From Syncephalis plumigaleata (taxonomy: Eukaryota > Zoopagomycota > Zoopagomycetes > Zoopagales > Piptocephalidaceae): a stretch of DNA of 64,000 nucleotides. The translations under genes and the position numbers were made by a program. Under the pieces are notes generated by a model. It was given only the letters and a program-made list of their open reading frames with translations. It made no database searches and was not told where the DNA came from. This document shows positions 11,642 to 21,989 of this stretch, one piece after another (within the stretch, counting starts at the first letter, position 1; each line of letters begins with the position of its first letter). Location: NCBI GenBank assembly GCA_025201365.1, contig JAIXMF010000015.1, positions 124,001 to 188,000 of the forward strand, in the 5' to 3' direction.

Positions 11642-12641
11642 ATGCCCATTATAGATTATCAGAACTCGACAGATACCAAGTGGATAGACAATGCCACCAC
11701 ATATGTCGGGGGATTGCCCCTTCATCCATCAGGTGAGATGAACATGATTGACTTTTACATGACCGAGTACGATCCGAGTAAGCCGTCCAAGCTATCCGGT
11801 AATCGACTTCAACTTGTGACTGGCGTAGTTATGATCTATATTGTCATTGTCAATGTGATCAAGGCATTGAAACTACTGATATCTCGACCGCGTTTGCTTG
11901 CACCGTGGTGTTGCTTTATTCCTTGCATCATGGGCACAATTACCGTTACAGTGTTTACGTTCATGGAATTAGGACTACACTTCACTTGTCGACATCTTGT
12001 TTGGTCGATTTTAGCGGGGATTGCCGTGTCCAATTCCCTTCATAGCATGATCCTAGTACAGAAAGCATATCTTATACTTTGTAAGCAAAAATGGGTCATC
12101 TACATTAGTATCCTGCCTATGCTATGCCAGTTGTCCTACGTGTTCATCATGGTGTGCACCTCTTTCGTCACCACCGTGCCGGATATTGGATGTAGCGTTC
12201 ACTATCCTTATTTTACAATTTGGTTCTGGTTTAGCAACACATTGCCGCTTAACCTGCTATTCTCGGGTATATTCTGCTATGTAGCAGTGGCGCACTATCG
12301 TCGATACGGGACTGATGCATGGAAGCGACTGGCACGGGAGGGCATTCAAATCATGTCATTGATTGCAATATGCAACATCCTGTGCTGTGTTCTACTAATT
12401 ACACAAATAGCCGGGCCAAACACTGATCTCCTTCTTGCCATGGACTGGTGAGTGACAATTGCCATTAGCACACCATAGATTGCTCACTCGAATAACTAGG
12501 ATGCTCACCAGCACCGTGTTGATTAACCATTGCTTGAATATGCGAAAAAACACCACTCATTCCAGCGATACAAGGTCTTCCCATTTGATGGGTGCTACTC
12601 GAATGGAGTCTGCAATATTAACATACAAAGCATTGGAGTAG
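11642..12641 (+). CDS. Seven-transmembrane GPCR-like protein, copy C
   Basis: Third 7TM family member, on the plus strand. Exon 1 is 11642-12447 (806 nt), intron 12448-12499 (52 nt, GTGAGT...CTAG), exon 2 12500-12641; 315 residues. The ATG at 11642 is preferred over an in-frame TTG just upstream because all paralogs start MPI(I/N). Features: N-terminal sequon (WIDNATTY), LHPSGEMNMIDFY, TM2 entry RPRLLAPWCC, pre-TM3 Cys (FTCRHLVW), loop Cys (PDIGCSVHYPYF), TM6 entry TDAWKRLAREGIQIMS. TM7 crosses the splice (LLLAMDW then MLTSTVLINHCLNMRKN), followed by a Ser/Thr-rich cytoplasmic tail. It is closest by eye to copy D. NADAR lies 286 bp downstream in the same direction. Confidence 0.83.
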
Positions 12642-12927
12642 AATAAAAACACATAAACAGTTTGTAATATAATAAAACATTGGCCAGTATGAATACAGGT
12701 TGACTCATTGCTCATCTACACATCATGTCTCCTTTATTGTCTTTTATTTGAACCGGTTAGCCATAATGAACTAACATGTATCACAGTAATGATTATATAA
12801 TTTACGATCATATTGACTCATGCACAATGAGTACACATAAACAAATATAAATAGATAAAAGTAACAGCATATCCCATTCAATAGCTGATCATTATACGTG
12901 CACGCCATTTTATATGCAAAGTTAACA

Positions 12928-13455
12928 ATGACTAGTCCCGTGACAACGCCACTTCCCGTCAATGAAGATGATGGTAGCGCGCATTACAACGCAACTACAC
13001 CTGCCATCTACTTTTACAGGAAGCATCACGAGGTTTACGGACATTTGTCGAATTTCTATCCTGCTGCCATCTACTTGGATGATAATCGCTGGCCCACCAC
13101 CGAGCACTACTTCCAAGCGGCAAAGTTCCCCGATGATCCACAGTATCAAATGGCAATTCGTAACTGCACGACGCCAGGTAAGGCAGCAACGAAAGGAAGA
13201 AGTCGAGCACATCCATTACGCGCAGATTGGGAACAAGTAAAGGAGGAGATCATGGAACGAGCTGTTATGGCCAAGTATACGCAACATAAGGAATTAGCAG
13301 AGCAATTGCTAGCTACGGGTGATGCGCTACTTGTGGAACATACATCGAACGATCGTTACTGGGCTGATGGCGGCGGTAATGGCGCAGGACTGAATCGATT
13401 GGGCGTTATTCTAATGCGAGTTCGTACTCAATTGTCAGCAACATCAAATCATTAA
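12928..13455 (+). CDS. NADAR-domain protein (YbiA-like N-glycosidase)
   Basis: A single-exon gene of about 175 residues, nearly all of it one NADAR domain. Diagnostic segments are the opening YGHLSNFYPAAIYLDD, the central WPTTEHYFQAAKF with the conserved His/Gln, the RSRAHPLRADWEQVK region and the closing YWADGGGNGAGLNRLGVILM. NADAR proteins cleave N-glycosidic bonds: YbiA/RibX-type enzymes remove toxic riboflavin intermediates, and other members remove ADP-ribose from guanine in DNA. Which activity applies here cannot be read from sequence. ATG at 12928 is the first good methionine; an upstream GTG extension is unlikely in a eukaryote. Cytosolic, no targeting signal seen. Confidence 0.9.
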   Translation: MTSPVTTPLPVNEDDGSAHYNATTPAIYFYRKHHEVYGHLSNFYPAAIYLDDNRWPTTEHYFQAAKFPDDPQYQMAIRNCTTPGKAATKGRSRAHPLRADWEQVKEEIMERAVMAKYTQHKELAEQLLATGDALLVEHTSNDRYWADGGGNGAGLNRLGVILMRVRTQLSATSNH

Positions 13456-13627
13456 TTATAGCATAATTATAACATCGTATACAAACAAATCATTCAGTAG
13501 TAACTATTAATAAACATTAGCAATAGCTACACTATTATCTGTATCAATCAATGGATAACTATATTGTTTTAATGAATGAGAAACAAAGCTACACGGCAAT
13601 ACCATTAGCTAATCAATTAGCTAATAT

Positions 13628-14614
13628 CTAATTATCTTTACGATCAGCAATTAATTCTTCTACGTCTTCTTCATCTTCTTCAACAGCAGCAACGCCACTA
13701 CTCTCTACCGGATCAGTGATCTCCTCTAGTAGTGGTGCTGTAGCTGTAGACTTTCCTTTGGCACTCTCACCAGTAGCGTTGGCTGCTGCCGCTCCCGATG
13801 CAGCAGGTCGTTTGCCTTGTTTCTTGGCCGATTCCGCCCATGCCCATAGTGGAATGAACGAGTCGATAAATCCGACATCCTCGTAGAGATTCGGGAAGAT
13901 CCAGATACCCGGTTTGACCAGCACGACCGTGAGTAGATAGAAGATTAGACGCACCACCGTGATGGCCAGTAGTAGACCGAGTAGACCGAGGATCACCATA
14001 CTGAGATACCAGGCACCGTCGCGCATAAACTGCGGCCATAATGGGAACATGACGCCGGCGAATACAATGGCCACTAGGGCGATACCGCCTAGCATGGTGC
14101 CCACTTGTGATCCTTGGTAGAGCCAGGTGTAATAGCTGTCCTCGTCCAGCATTTGAAGCGGATCCGGCTGCAAGGCACGACCACCAGCGGGATGAGCATC
14201 ACCACGATCGCAACGTAAGAAGAATTGATGCATTAGCAGCTGTTCCAGCAGCTTCTCGGCCTCTGAACGATCCGTCACTGGAGGTCCACCCGACTTGGCA
14301 TATTCCTCACGTAGTAAGGCATTGTATGCGCTTTTACCTAAACACAAATGAAAGTCATACATGAGTATTGGTTAGTATAAACCAGCTGTGGTATATATAT
14401 ATATTATACAACGCTCACCCTTAAAGTATTCTACTCGCTTGCCGTTTAGTACGCCTGTACGTGGCTTCAGATTGGATATCTTTTGATTGCGAAGATAATT
14501 TGCTGCTGCAAATAGTTGCTTCGACGGTTTATCTGATTCGGTTGTGTTCTTTGCCTGATAGTTAAGTTGATGAGCTTGTTGAGAATGGCCTCCGCCGCAG
14601 CAATCGTCGGTCAT
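13628..14614 (-). CDS. SEC62: SEC62, ER post-translational translocation subunit
   Basis: SEC62 works with SEC61 and SEC63 to move proteins into the ER after translation. Exon 1 (14614 to about 14419) gives the basic cytosolic N-terminus (AAANYLRNQKISNLKPRTGV, NGKRVEYFKG); exon 2 continues GKSAYNALL, the EAEKLLEQLLMHQFFLRCDR block, and two transmembrane helices at about 150-205 (GGIALVAIVFAGVMFPLWP and YLSMVILGLLGLLLAITVVR), with the conserved GIWIFPNLYEDVGFIDSFIP after the second. The C-terminal tail is Ala/Ser-rich then very acidic (EEDEEDVEEL). One intron of about 75 nt. Convergent with NADAR. Confidence 0.92.
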
Positions 14615-15090
14615 GGTAGAATAAAAAGTAGGAGAGTATCAGTCAGTCAGTCAGTCAGTCAGTCGAATGTAAATGGAACGAAGCTTGAGATTAAGTTAAA
14701 AAAGAAAGGAGATAATCTTATATCTTCATTGATATCCACTGCGTGTTTCATAATTGTGGTGGAGTTCAAAATAAAAATATTAAAACATTTCAACGAATAG
14801 AATGTCGCCACAGCCATTTAACACATCGATCTCAATTAGGTACTTGGCTCGATTCGACTCGAATCTAAAGTATGCCATTACATGTTGATTTGCCAATCAT
14901 TTGTTTACTAACATTGCTCTATGTAGTTACTATTACGCAGTTAACATGCAACTACTTTCGAATAGAATCAGATAGGTAGACATCGATCTATTTATTAGTA
15001 AACAGCAAACATTAAAGGATAAATACGCAAATTGGATGGAAAAACACTGTATTGTATTACTACTAGTATTATTATCATCGTTCTATTGTC
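14615..15090. other. Intergenic with (CAGT)n microsatellite
   Basis: Spacer between the SEC62 start and the HAP5 stop. It holds a perfect CAGT microsatellite of about six units at 14640-14664, inside the likely SEC62 promoter or leader. Otherwise AT-rich; no gene seen. Confidence 0.7.
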
Positions 15091-16147
15091 CTATTGTCCT
15101 GTGCCTGTATACTGGTCAGATCCATCCCGTGGACTTTGTTGGAATTCAGGTACAGGTGGCGGCTGATGGTAATATGGATACGAGGAATAGTCAGTAGTAC
15201 CCGAGGGTTGATTGGGATGTCCGGTAGTTTGCGCAGAAGGTTGTTGTAGCATCTGTGCTTGCATGTATTGTTGTAGCTAATTAAACAATCAGCATTATTT
15301 CTTCTTTTCTTTCGCTTTCACTTACTTGTCCTTGATGCTGTTGCTGTTGCTGTTGCTGCTGTTGATGATAGGCGAATACTGATGGATCAGTGATTGTCTA
15401 AACATACACAATTAGTCATGTATTTGATACTCGTCACTCTTTCTCTCTATTAACTACTTACACCAGCATTATACGAGGGTGTATGCTGCATGCCATAGCC
15501 GTACTGGTAGGCTGTATGTTCTGACGACATCATGCCACGATAATCCTTCTCGGGCGATTTACCCGCTGTACGTAGTATCTCATCGCGAGGTACAATATCA
15601 ATCAGGAAATCAAACATATCCGACTTGGAGATGGCGGTAGCAATGTCACTTCGTTGCAATGTACGACGCTTATTCTCCTCGGCATGAATCCATGCACGCA
15701 TGGTCAATTCACGAATCATAATCTCGCATGCTTTAGCAAATAATATGGGTGCCTACAAAAATGAACAATGTCAACTAATGATCTATACAGCATAGTTATA
15801 GTGGATGCTTACCTCGGCACTAATCATCTATAGTAATCGTAATCGTAATCGTAATCATAATAGCAGCAGTAATGATGGAGATAGTTATTATCATTGTGAT
15901 TGTTTGCTAACTAGTAAATGCTACTTGCCTTGACGTCTTCATCCGCTTTCATCACCTTCTTAATACGGGCCAAAGGCAATTGATGAAACTTAAAGTCATG
16001 ATGCCCGGTTTCTATCTCGGCAATCTGATTAGACCAGAACGCACTCATCAGCTGTTGGTGCTGCTGAGCCAGTTGCTGAGCATGTTGCGAAGAACTGTTG
16101 CTATTCATCGAGTTGGGAGCTGTAGGCGAATGTGGATGTGGATCCAT
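15091..16147 (-). CDS. HAP5: HAP5 / NF-YC, CCAAT-binding factor histone-fold subunit
   Basis: Subunit C of the heterotrimeric CCAAT-binding factor; it pairs with HAP3 through a histone fold. The N-terminus is Ser/Gln-rich, followed by FKFHQLPLARIKKVMKADED, MISAE, APILFAKACEIMIRELTMRA and RRTLQRSDIATAISKSDMFD, the classical NF-YC core. The C-terminus is Gln/Pro/Tyr-rich. The gene is unusual in structure. After the codons for DEDVK the donor is GC (intron 15928-15828, GC-AG). The next exon is only 15 nt (15813-15827, encoding exactly MISAE), and the following donor is GTAAGC. Further exons carry PSYNAG and the Gln-rich tail; stop at 15091-15093. The microexon is required to complete the conserved helix, so it must be spliced in. 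Confidence 0.92.
15813..15827 (-). other. 15-nt microexon of HAP5, preceded by a GC-AG intron
   Basis: Reads ATGATTAGTGCCGAG on the minus strand, five codons MISAE, which are invariant residues of the NF-YC histone fold. It is flanked by ...CTATAG acceptor and GTAAGC donor. The upstream intron begins GCAAGT and contains an imperfect GTAATC repeat (about 15836-15861, plus-strand view) near its 3' end. Confidence 0.85.
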
Positions 16148-17478
16148 GCTATCAATACAGAATGATTATCTAGCAGAAATAATGTTAGCCCAGTACTAAA
16201 GATAAAGTGTAGAACAATAGATTTTATTGCGTGTACACACATATACACACACGAATGGGAACACGCTACTTACCCGTATTGTCGATAATTATATGTAGAA
16301 ATGAAAGAATCAATAAACAAATGTATTAGTACAAAGATGGTGAAGCCTGTCTGTACTAGTTTCGCGCACAATATTTGCCAATCAGTATGGATTCACGCTG
16401 ATCAGGTTGACTGGCAGGTTAGTTAGTTGGCTGGTTAGTTCGTACGTTGAAGCAATGAGGAAATATCAACGATAGTGTGCGCAAGTTAACAACAATAGAC
16501 GAATAGGAGAGAAAGCTTCGACGAATAGGAGGGAAAAGGGTAGATAGGCATTAATTCCGTCATAGGGTTGTTCTACCCAAAGTGAAACTAAGCAGCGTCA
16601 TCATCATAATCATTATAATAAAATGGTCAAATCCATTTGGTAAACACAGCTAGACTAACGAGACATATCACTTATGCATTCTATAACTGCATAGCTATGA
16701 TATAATGACGTTGATATACATTCTATGCGATCAAATATAGACACTAGTGGAATAATCTATTAACATGTAAATGATAAGACTATTGCAACAACGATGGAAC
16801 TTCTTTTCTCAATTATTCGTAATCGTCATTATTGAGTTGTTACACGATTATTCCTGTATCAACATGTTCATTATATACTATAGATGGATAACATTATTGA
16901 ATAGAGTTGTAATTTAAGAACATTGCTATCATCTCACTTGATGGCGATTGAGTGGATTACATCGTTTAACTGGTGTTTGCTAATTGTAATATTCTACATG
17001 ATTTCAACTCTCATATTGTATTATATCATACATCATAGCGTGCTATTAGAGTAGGAAAAAAGCGGAGAACAATATACATTGATGTTATTGGCATAGAACA
17101 GGTAGAGCAAGAGTGAAAAACGATAAAATAGTAATCGTGTTCATGCTTTCCTTCATCCACGAGGCTTGTAATCGTATTAGCGACACGTGTACTACACGCT
17201 AATTAACAAATCCAGCACTACGAGAAATAGAAAAATACCCATCTGCTCATTGTAGACTTGTAAACTACGACAGAAAGAAAAAGCGGGAAAAACGCACACA
17301 TTACAACGACTGCTTAAACGGGAATGTTCCATGTTTAGTATCGTTCTGAATGATGTCAAGTGGTATTGTGCCATTTCCGGCACACCTATACACATGTCAT
17401 TGGCGGTGAGATGCACGGCAGACATAAAAGTGCCAGCTGACAAGGGAGCTGCACCATTCCGTAACACCAATCCGCATA
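16148..17478. other. Long intergenic region, no gene seen
   Basis: About 1.3 kb upstream of both HAP5 and APP1, so it should hold two divergent promoters and leaders. I see AT-rich sequence, no long frame with family features, no tRNA and no mobile element. Confidence 0.5.
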
Positions 17479-19563
17479 ATGACAAAGGCTGGACAACCTA
17501 CACGACAATTATCACGACTTGATGGACGTTGCCACCATCGCCGCCGCTACCGTCTTCACTTTCGCTTCCGCAGCCTTCTTTCCACTATCGTCCTATTCGT
17601 TTTTTCTATTCTATTCTTCGCTATGACTCAGGAACTCGTTGAGAATACGCAAGCAGAAGCTGCAGTTCTGCAAACACAAAAAATGTTGACTACTACCACG
17701 ACGACGCAGCTCGCTGGTAAAGATAGTGAAACGACCACGACCACCACCACCACCGCTCATACGGAAATCAATGTAACATCCTCAGTAACGGTGATTACAG
17801 AGGAGGATCTCGATAAGCCGAGTAAACTGTATAAACAATGTCTACTATTCCCTAGTTATGCCTACTGGAGTTCTCGAGTTGGTAAGTTCGTTTTTCTTTC
17901 ACTCTAAATTGCGTAGTTTATCATCAATGTCAATATTTACATTATGATTGATGGTTCAATTAGAGGATGGCGAGAATGATGCCGGCGAATGGACGATCAG
18001 AATCAATGGCTGGATCTTTGGATTCCCCAAGAAAAGTAATCGTCGTCGATTGGCACTAGGCAAGTGTGGTTTGATGGATAAATCATTTATTACACACAAT
18101 AATGGCATGTTCTAATTCATACGTTAATTCATTCAATTAGGTATTGCTCGTTTACTAAGTGGTCTCAGTAGTACCGATGAGCATTATGCGCATTTTGAAC
18201 GACGTACACGCATGTTCTTCGCCGTGGATACACCCGATGTACCCGTGCGTGTTCAAGCAATTGGTGTCACCACACCTGAAAAGTTCGAACTGGACGGTGA
18301 TCCGGCTGATCACATCTACAGCGAGGGATGTGGGCCTGATTGCAGCGATAGCGATAGTAGTAGCGGTTCGTCCAAGAAGAAGACGGACTTGGCATTCACG
18401 CGTAAGAAGTTGCCACCACTACCAGTGCCGGAGAATGCACCCTCCATGGAACTTCTCGCGGAATCAGGCTATCTACGCGGACATTTACGTATCGACGGGA
18501 TATAGTGAAGGAATGGCACGCTGCCAGTGATCATAGTAAGGATCGTACTCTCCTTAAATTGCAAGCTTTCTTTACCGGTGAACCCGAAAGGCCCACTAGC
18601 GGTGTGGTGAATCTCATCAGTCCACACGGCATCTCGTGATATCCGACATTGACGACACCATCAAGATGACAGGCATCCTACAGGGTGTGAAGACTGTACT
18701 GAACAACACATTCTTCAAAAAGACCAACGACGTGCCCGGTATGGCGGATGTCTACAACGAATGGTATAAAAAGGGCGTGGCATTCCATTACGTGAGCAAC
18801 GGACCATGGCAACTCTACCCCATGCTTGACCAATTCTTCCGGATCATCGCTTCCCTCCCGGTGCCGCTCATCTTCGTATGTACGACGGTATCTCGGCCGT
18901 GTTGCAAGATCAACCGGGTCAAACGAAACAGGATCGTATTATGATATTTTCAACGACTTTCCGCATCGACGCTTCATCCTGGTTGGTGACTCGGGCGAGA
19001 AGGATCCCGAAGTCTACGCCGAGATTGCTCGTCGCTTCCCCGATCGTGTTGCCTGCATATTTATTCATGATGTTACAACGCCGATGTTACTCGAGCAAGT
19101 ACAAGCGAAATTGGAGACTACCATTCATGGCGACAACAGCACGAAGACGACCACGGAAGGCGAGAATGGCGCGGAAGTGAAGCGTGATGTGCCCAAGCAA
19201 CCCGAAGGCTTCATCCAACGTATCCACACGCGTCTTGGCGACCTTAAGAACCAATTCCACAAAGATATCCATGATGGCTCGGAAACGGTGGGCGATCTGT
19301 TCGACTGGGTCGACAATAAGACGGACACGGCGCAAGACGAGCTTAGCATCAAGGTTGACGAGCTTGCCCAGTCTAGTCGTAAAGCATTGCTGGAATTCCG
19401 TCAGCGTATTCATGAGGTGTTCGACGGTCTCAAGGATTGGCGTTTGTTCATGGAGGCACGCGAGATGTTGTCGCACGAGAAAATACACTCGGTATTCGAA
19501 AGCCAATCTGTTGCGCAAGCAGAAGCGCAAGAACCAGCAGTGAAGGCAGATCCGTTACATTAA
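17479..19563 (+). CDS. APP1: APP1-type phosphatidate phosphatase (DUF2183)
   Basis: Mg-dependent phosphatidate phosphatase of the HAD superfamily, known in yeast from cortical actin patches and endocytosis. Recognisable parts: KLYKQCLLFPSYAYW and EWTIRINGWIFGFPKKSNRR at the family N-terminus, the catalytic VISDIDDTIKMTG (the DxDxT loop), GMADVYNEWYKKGVAFHYVS, WQLYPMLDQFF, FPPGAAHLRMYDG, and HRRFILVGDSGEKDPEVYAE with the late HAD acidic motif. A Thr-rich stretch precedes the domain and an N-terminal hydrophobic run suggests an anchor; the true start is uncertain (17479 or the ATG near 17623). Reading the conserved domain needs four frame changes, near 18500, 18635, 18848 and 18938, each equal to one missing base, with no other damage. 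I read these as assembly errors, not a pseudogene. Confidence 0.85.
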
Positions 19564-20204
19564 ACGAAACGAACAGATGAACACACATACTATTGTTTAA
19601 TACTTGTTAACGCGTAAAGTAGTATTTTGTAGCAGATGATAATAATAATATCCGCTTACTATTTTATCCTCAATAAATCATTACTCTAGCCATTGAAATG
19701 CATGGCACTTTTTGCTTATCACACATGTAGATGGCACACTAAGATGATAGATAAATGGTCATTTATATTGTATAATAGAAGCATGTTGAGATCAAATCGA
19801 AGCTATACTTCTAATCTATGACTGAGGACATATATTCAATTAATGATTGAATGATGATCTTGTAGATATATTTCTTGTACCAAGGAATAATGACTTGAAT
19901 GGCATGGATAGACAGATAAGTTGACTAGAACGAGAATGAAAGTAGTAGATAGTAGCTAGAGTAGAGTAGAGAAGAGCGAGTATGAAGATATGTATGACAG
20001 GTATCAAGGAGGAAATCGTAAAATTTAAATAGGTAGTCTTCTTATGACGCCAAACCTTTTGTTATGATATTTTTTGAGTTTTATTTATTTAGTTTTTCTT
20101 ACAATGTACGCGAATGACACGTTAACATCGCAAGAAAGCGATTTAGTCAATAAAGGTAGGCAATAGTTGGTGGATAGCACGCTGCACCGAGTAGATATAT
20201 AACT
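19564..20204. other. Intergenic, no gene seen
   Basis: AT-rich spacer between the APP1 stop and the Myb-like start, with GAGTAGA-type short repeats at about 19940-19985. Nothing else recognised. Confidence 0.5.
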
Positions 20205-21780
20205 ATGAACTATTACGAACTAGAAAACCATGGTTTATCAGAGTATGAACGACAACGCCAGGAGAATATTGCAAGGAATCAGGCAATGCTTAAAGCATTA
20301 GATATTGAGTCACTGGTGCCTAATGACCTAAACGACGTGAATACAACTTCTAATGTAGTTGATAAGGGTAGAAAGTAAGTTGTATTGTTGTTTCTACTGC
20401 AATATCTTATGAGTACCATGTATAACTGACGTGGATATATGGAATAAAGGAAGAAACAACCGCGTACCACGACACCGTCTAATGGTAAGTAAGATGAAAT
20501 AAACATTTATAATGACTACAATAACTAATAACTAATAGCTAATGCTACACCACGACGTGTATCGGCACGTTTAAGAGGTGATGCCCCCGCTGTAATACCA
20601 TTAAGTACCGACGGATCAGCGGAGCCAGATATACCGGCAATCAATTATGTGGTAGGTATATCGGTATTATTGACTTGCACCTCTTTATTGTATTGCTAAT
20701 ATACATTAGACTGATGACTTGACAGGTATACTACTTACCGCGGATCAATATTTCGATGAGGAAACAAAAGCTACCGCATTACGTGTTGATGGTCATTTCT
20801 CTGGTAAGTTACCAATCTATCTATCTATCTATCTATCTATTGTTATGCTATCATGCAAGCTGTGTACTAACTATTGTAATATGTACACATGTAGGCTGGG
20901 TTAACAAGGATATGATTGAGAAATATGGATTGGAAGCGAATGCGGCAGATGCATGGAAGAACAACGGTGGTGGCACGTTTTCTTATCGAGATCCATCGGG
21001 CTCTGCTGGATGTAATGTAGACTGTGCTTACTATTACATACTAAATGATAGCTAATATCTATTCTGTAATGAAAATAGCTAGTAGTATGCGTAAATTGGG
21101 ACGAAAAGTAATGGGCAACATTAAGGAAGCGAAACTCATAGCCAAAATGCTATTTAGAAAGAATCCCAATGCATACTTTTACCGACACAATGAACCAGGC
21201 GAGGTAATTAGCCGATTAATACTAGTAAATATCGTGTCATTTAATGTATATATATATATATTATAGGAACAATGGACAGGTGATTGGAGTCAAGAGGAAG
21301 AGGATCTATTTGTTCAGGTATAAGCAATGCCAATTTGATATGTGATGACAATATGTAATGCTTACCATTTCACTACTCGTAGATTGCAAGAGAATACGGA
21401 TGTGGTGATAAGGTAGGGCTCATCTACATTGATGATGCTTGACTAGTTAGTTAACTGACTAATCAATGATGTCTAGTGGGGATTATTCGCCAGTTACATT
21501 CCTCATCGAGTAGGCTATCAGTGCAGGTAAGCATGCTATTACGTAGATATTGTATAATTGAGAGTAACCATGACTAAAACATAAATACAACGCAGTAACC
21601 ATTATAGACAAGTTATTTACCATCTGGACGTATTATCGATCCAAATTACAAGGCAAGTAAAAGCTATATTAGTATATGTGTGCACTATTATCTAATACAT
21701 CATATAGTTCACATCACGCGGACAAGCTATATACGTTGGATTGCACGGACGATCAAAGAGAGTTGAATAATCTCGTAATT
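20205..21780 (+). CDS. Myb/SANT-like DNA-binding protein
   Basis: Multi-exon gene starting MNYYELENHGLSEYERQRQE. The N-terminus is low in known motifs, then RRVSARLRG. The C-terminal half holds the recognisable part: NPNAYFYRHNEPGE, EQWTGDWSQEEEDLFVQ, IAREYGCGDK, WGLFASYIPHRVGYQCSNHY, a single Myb/SANT repeat with three spaced aromatic residues. A fungal and protist family carries this 'YRHNEPGEEQWTGDW' signature; its target is not known to me. IAREYGCGDK is a 30-nt exon (21383-21412). The last intron (21656-21710) is GC-AG, and the end reads GQAIYVGLHGRSKRVE. Reaching that end requires one missing base near 21620 (T run), where the frame should read LPSGRIIDPNYK. A TCTA repeat lies in an intron. 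Nuclear regulator by inference. Confidence 0.72.
20816..20840. repeat. (TCTA)n microsatellite in an intron
   Basis: Six uninterrupted TCTA units directly after the donor of an intron in the Myb-like gene. Confidence 0.9.
21656..21710 (+). other. GC-AG intron in the Myb-like gene
   Basis: Exon ends AATTACAAG, the donor is GCAAGT and the acceptor CATATAG. Using it joins IIDPNYK to FTSRGQAIYVGLHG in frame. Same extended donor (AG|GCAAGT) as in HAP5 and SNAPC3. Confidence 0.75.
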
Positions 21781-21989
21781 TAATAAACATTCTATTATTT
21801 ATTTATCGTAATGAGTATGAAATAAAACATAGGAGAAAATACGCGTGATTGTTTTTTATTTATCTATTTTCTATTAACACTGTTTACTTTATTTATTTGC
21901 GTGATTCAACTACTAAATTCAACAGTAAGTATTCAATAGATTGGAATACTGACTAGATTACAAGCAATAACACTAGTATATACCAACAG

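Noticed and set aside
6386-12641. Class C receptor reading (upstream exons with a periplasmic-binding-like ectodomain)
   Set aside because: Copy D has an in-frame stop 15 nt before the ATG, and no ligand-domain sequence is visible upstream of any copy.
14640-14664. CAGT repeat as a regulatory element
   Set aside because: Perfect simple repeat with no sign of function beyond position; treated as a microsatellite.
18200-18960. Calling APP1 a pseudogene
   Set aside because: All frame breaks are single missing bases between intact conserved blocks, with the DxDxT catalytic loop preserved; the same signature occurs in unrelated genes here.
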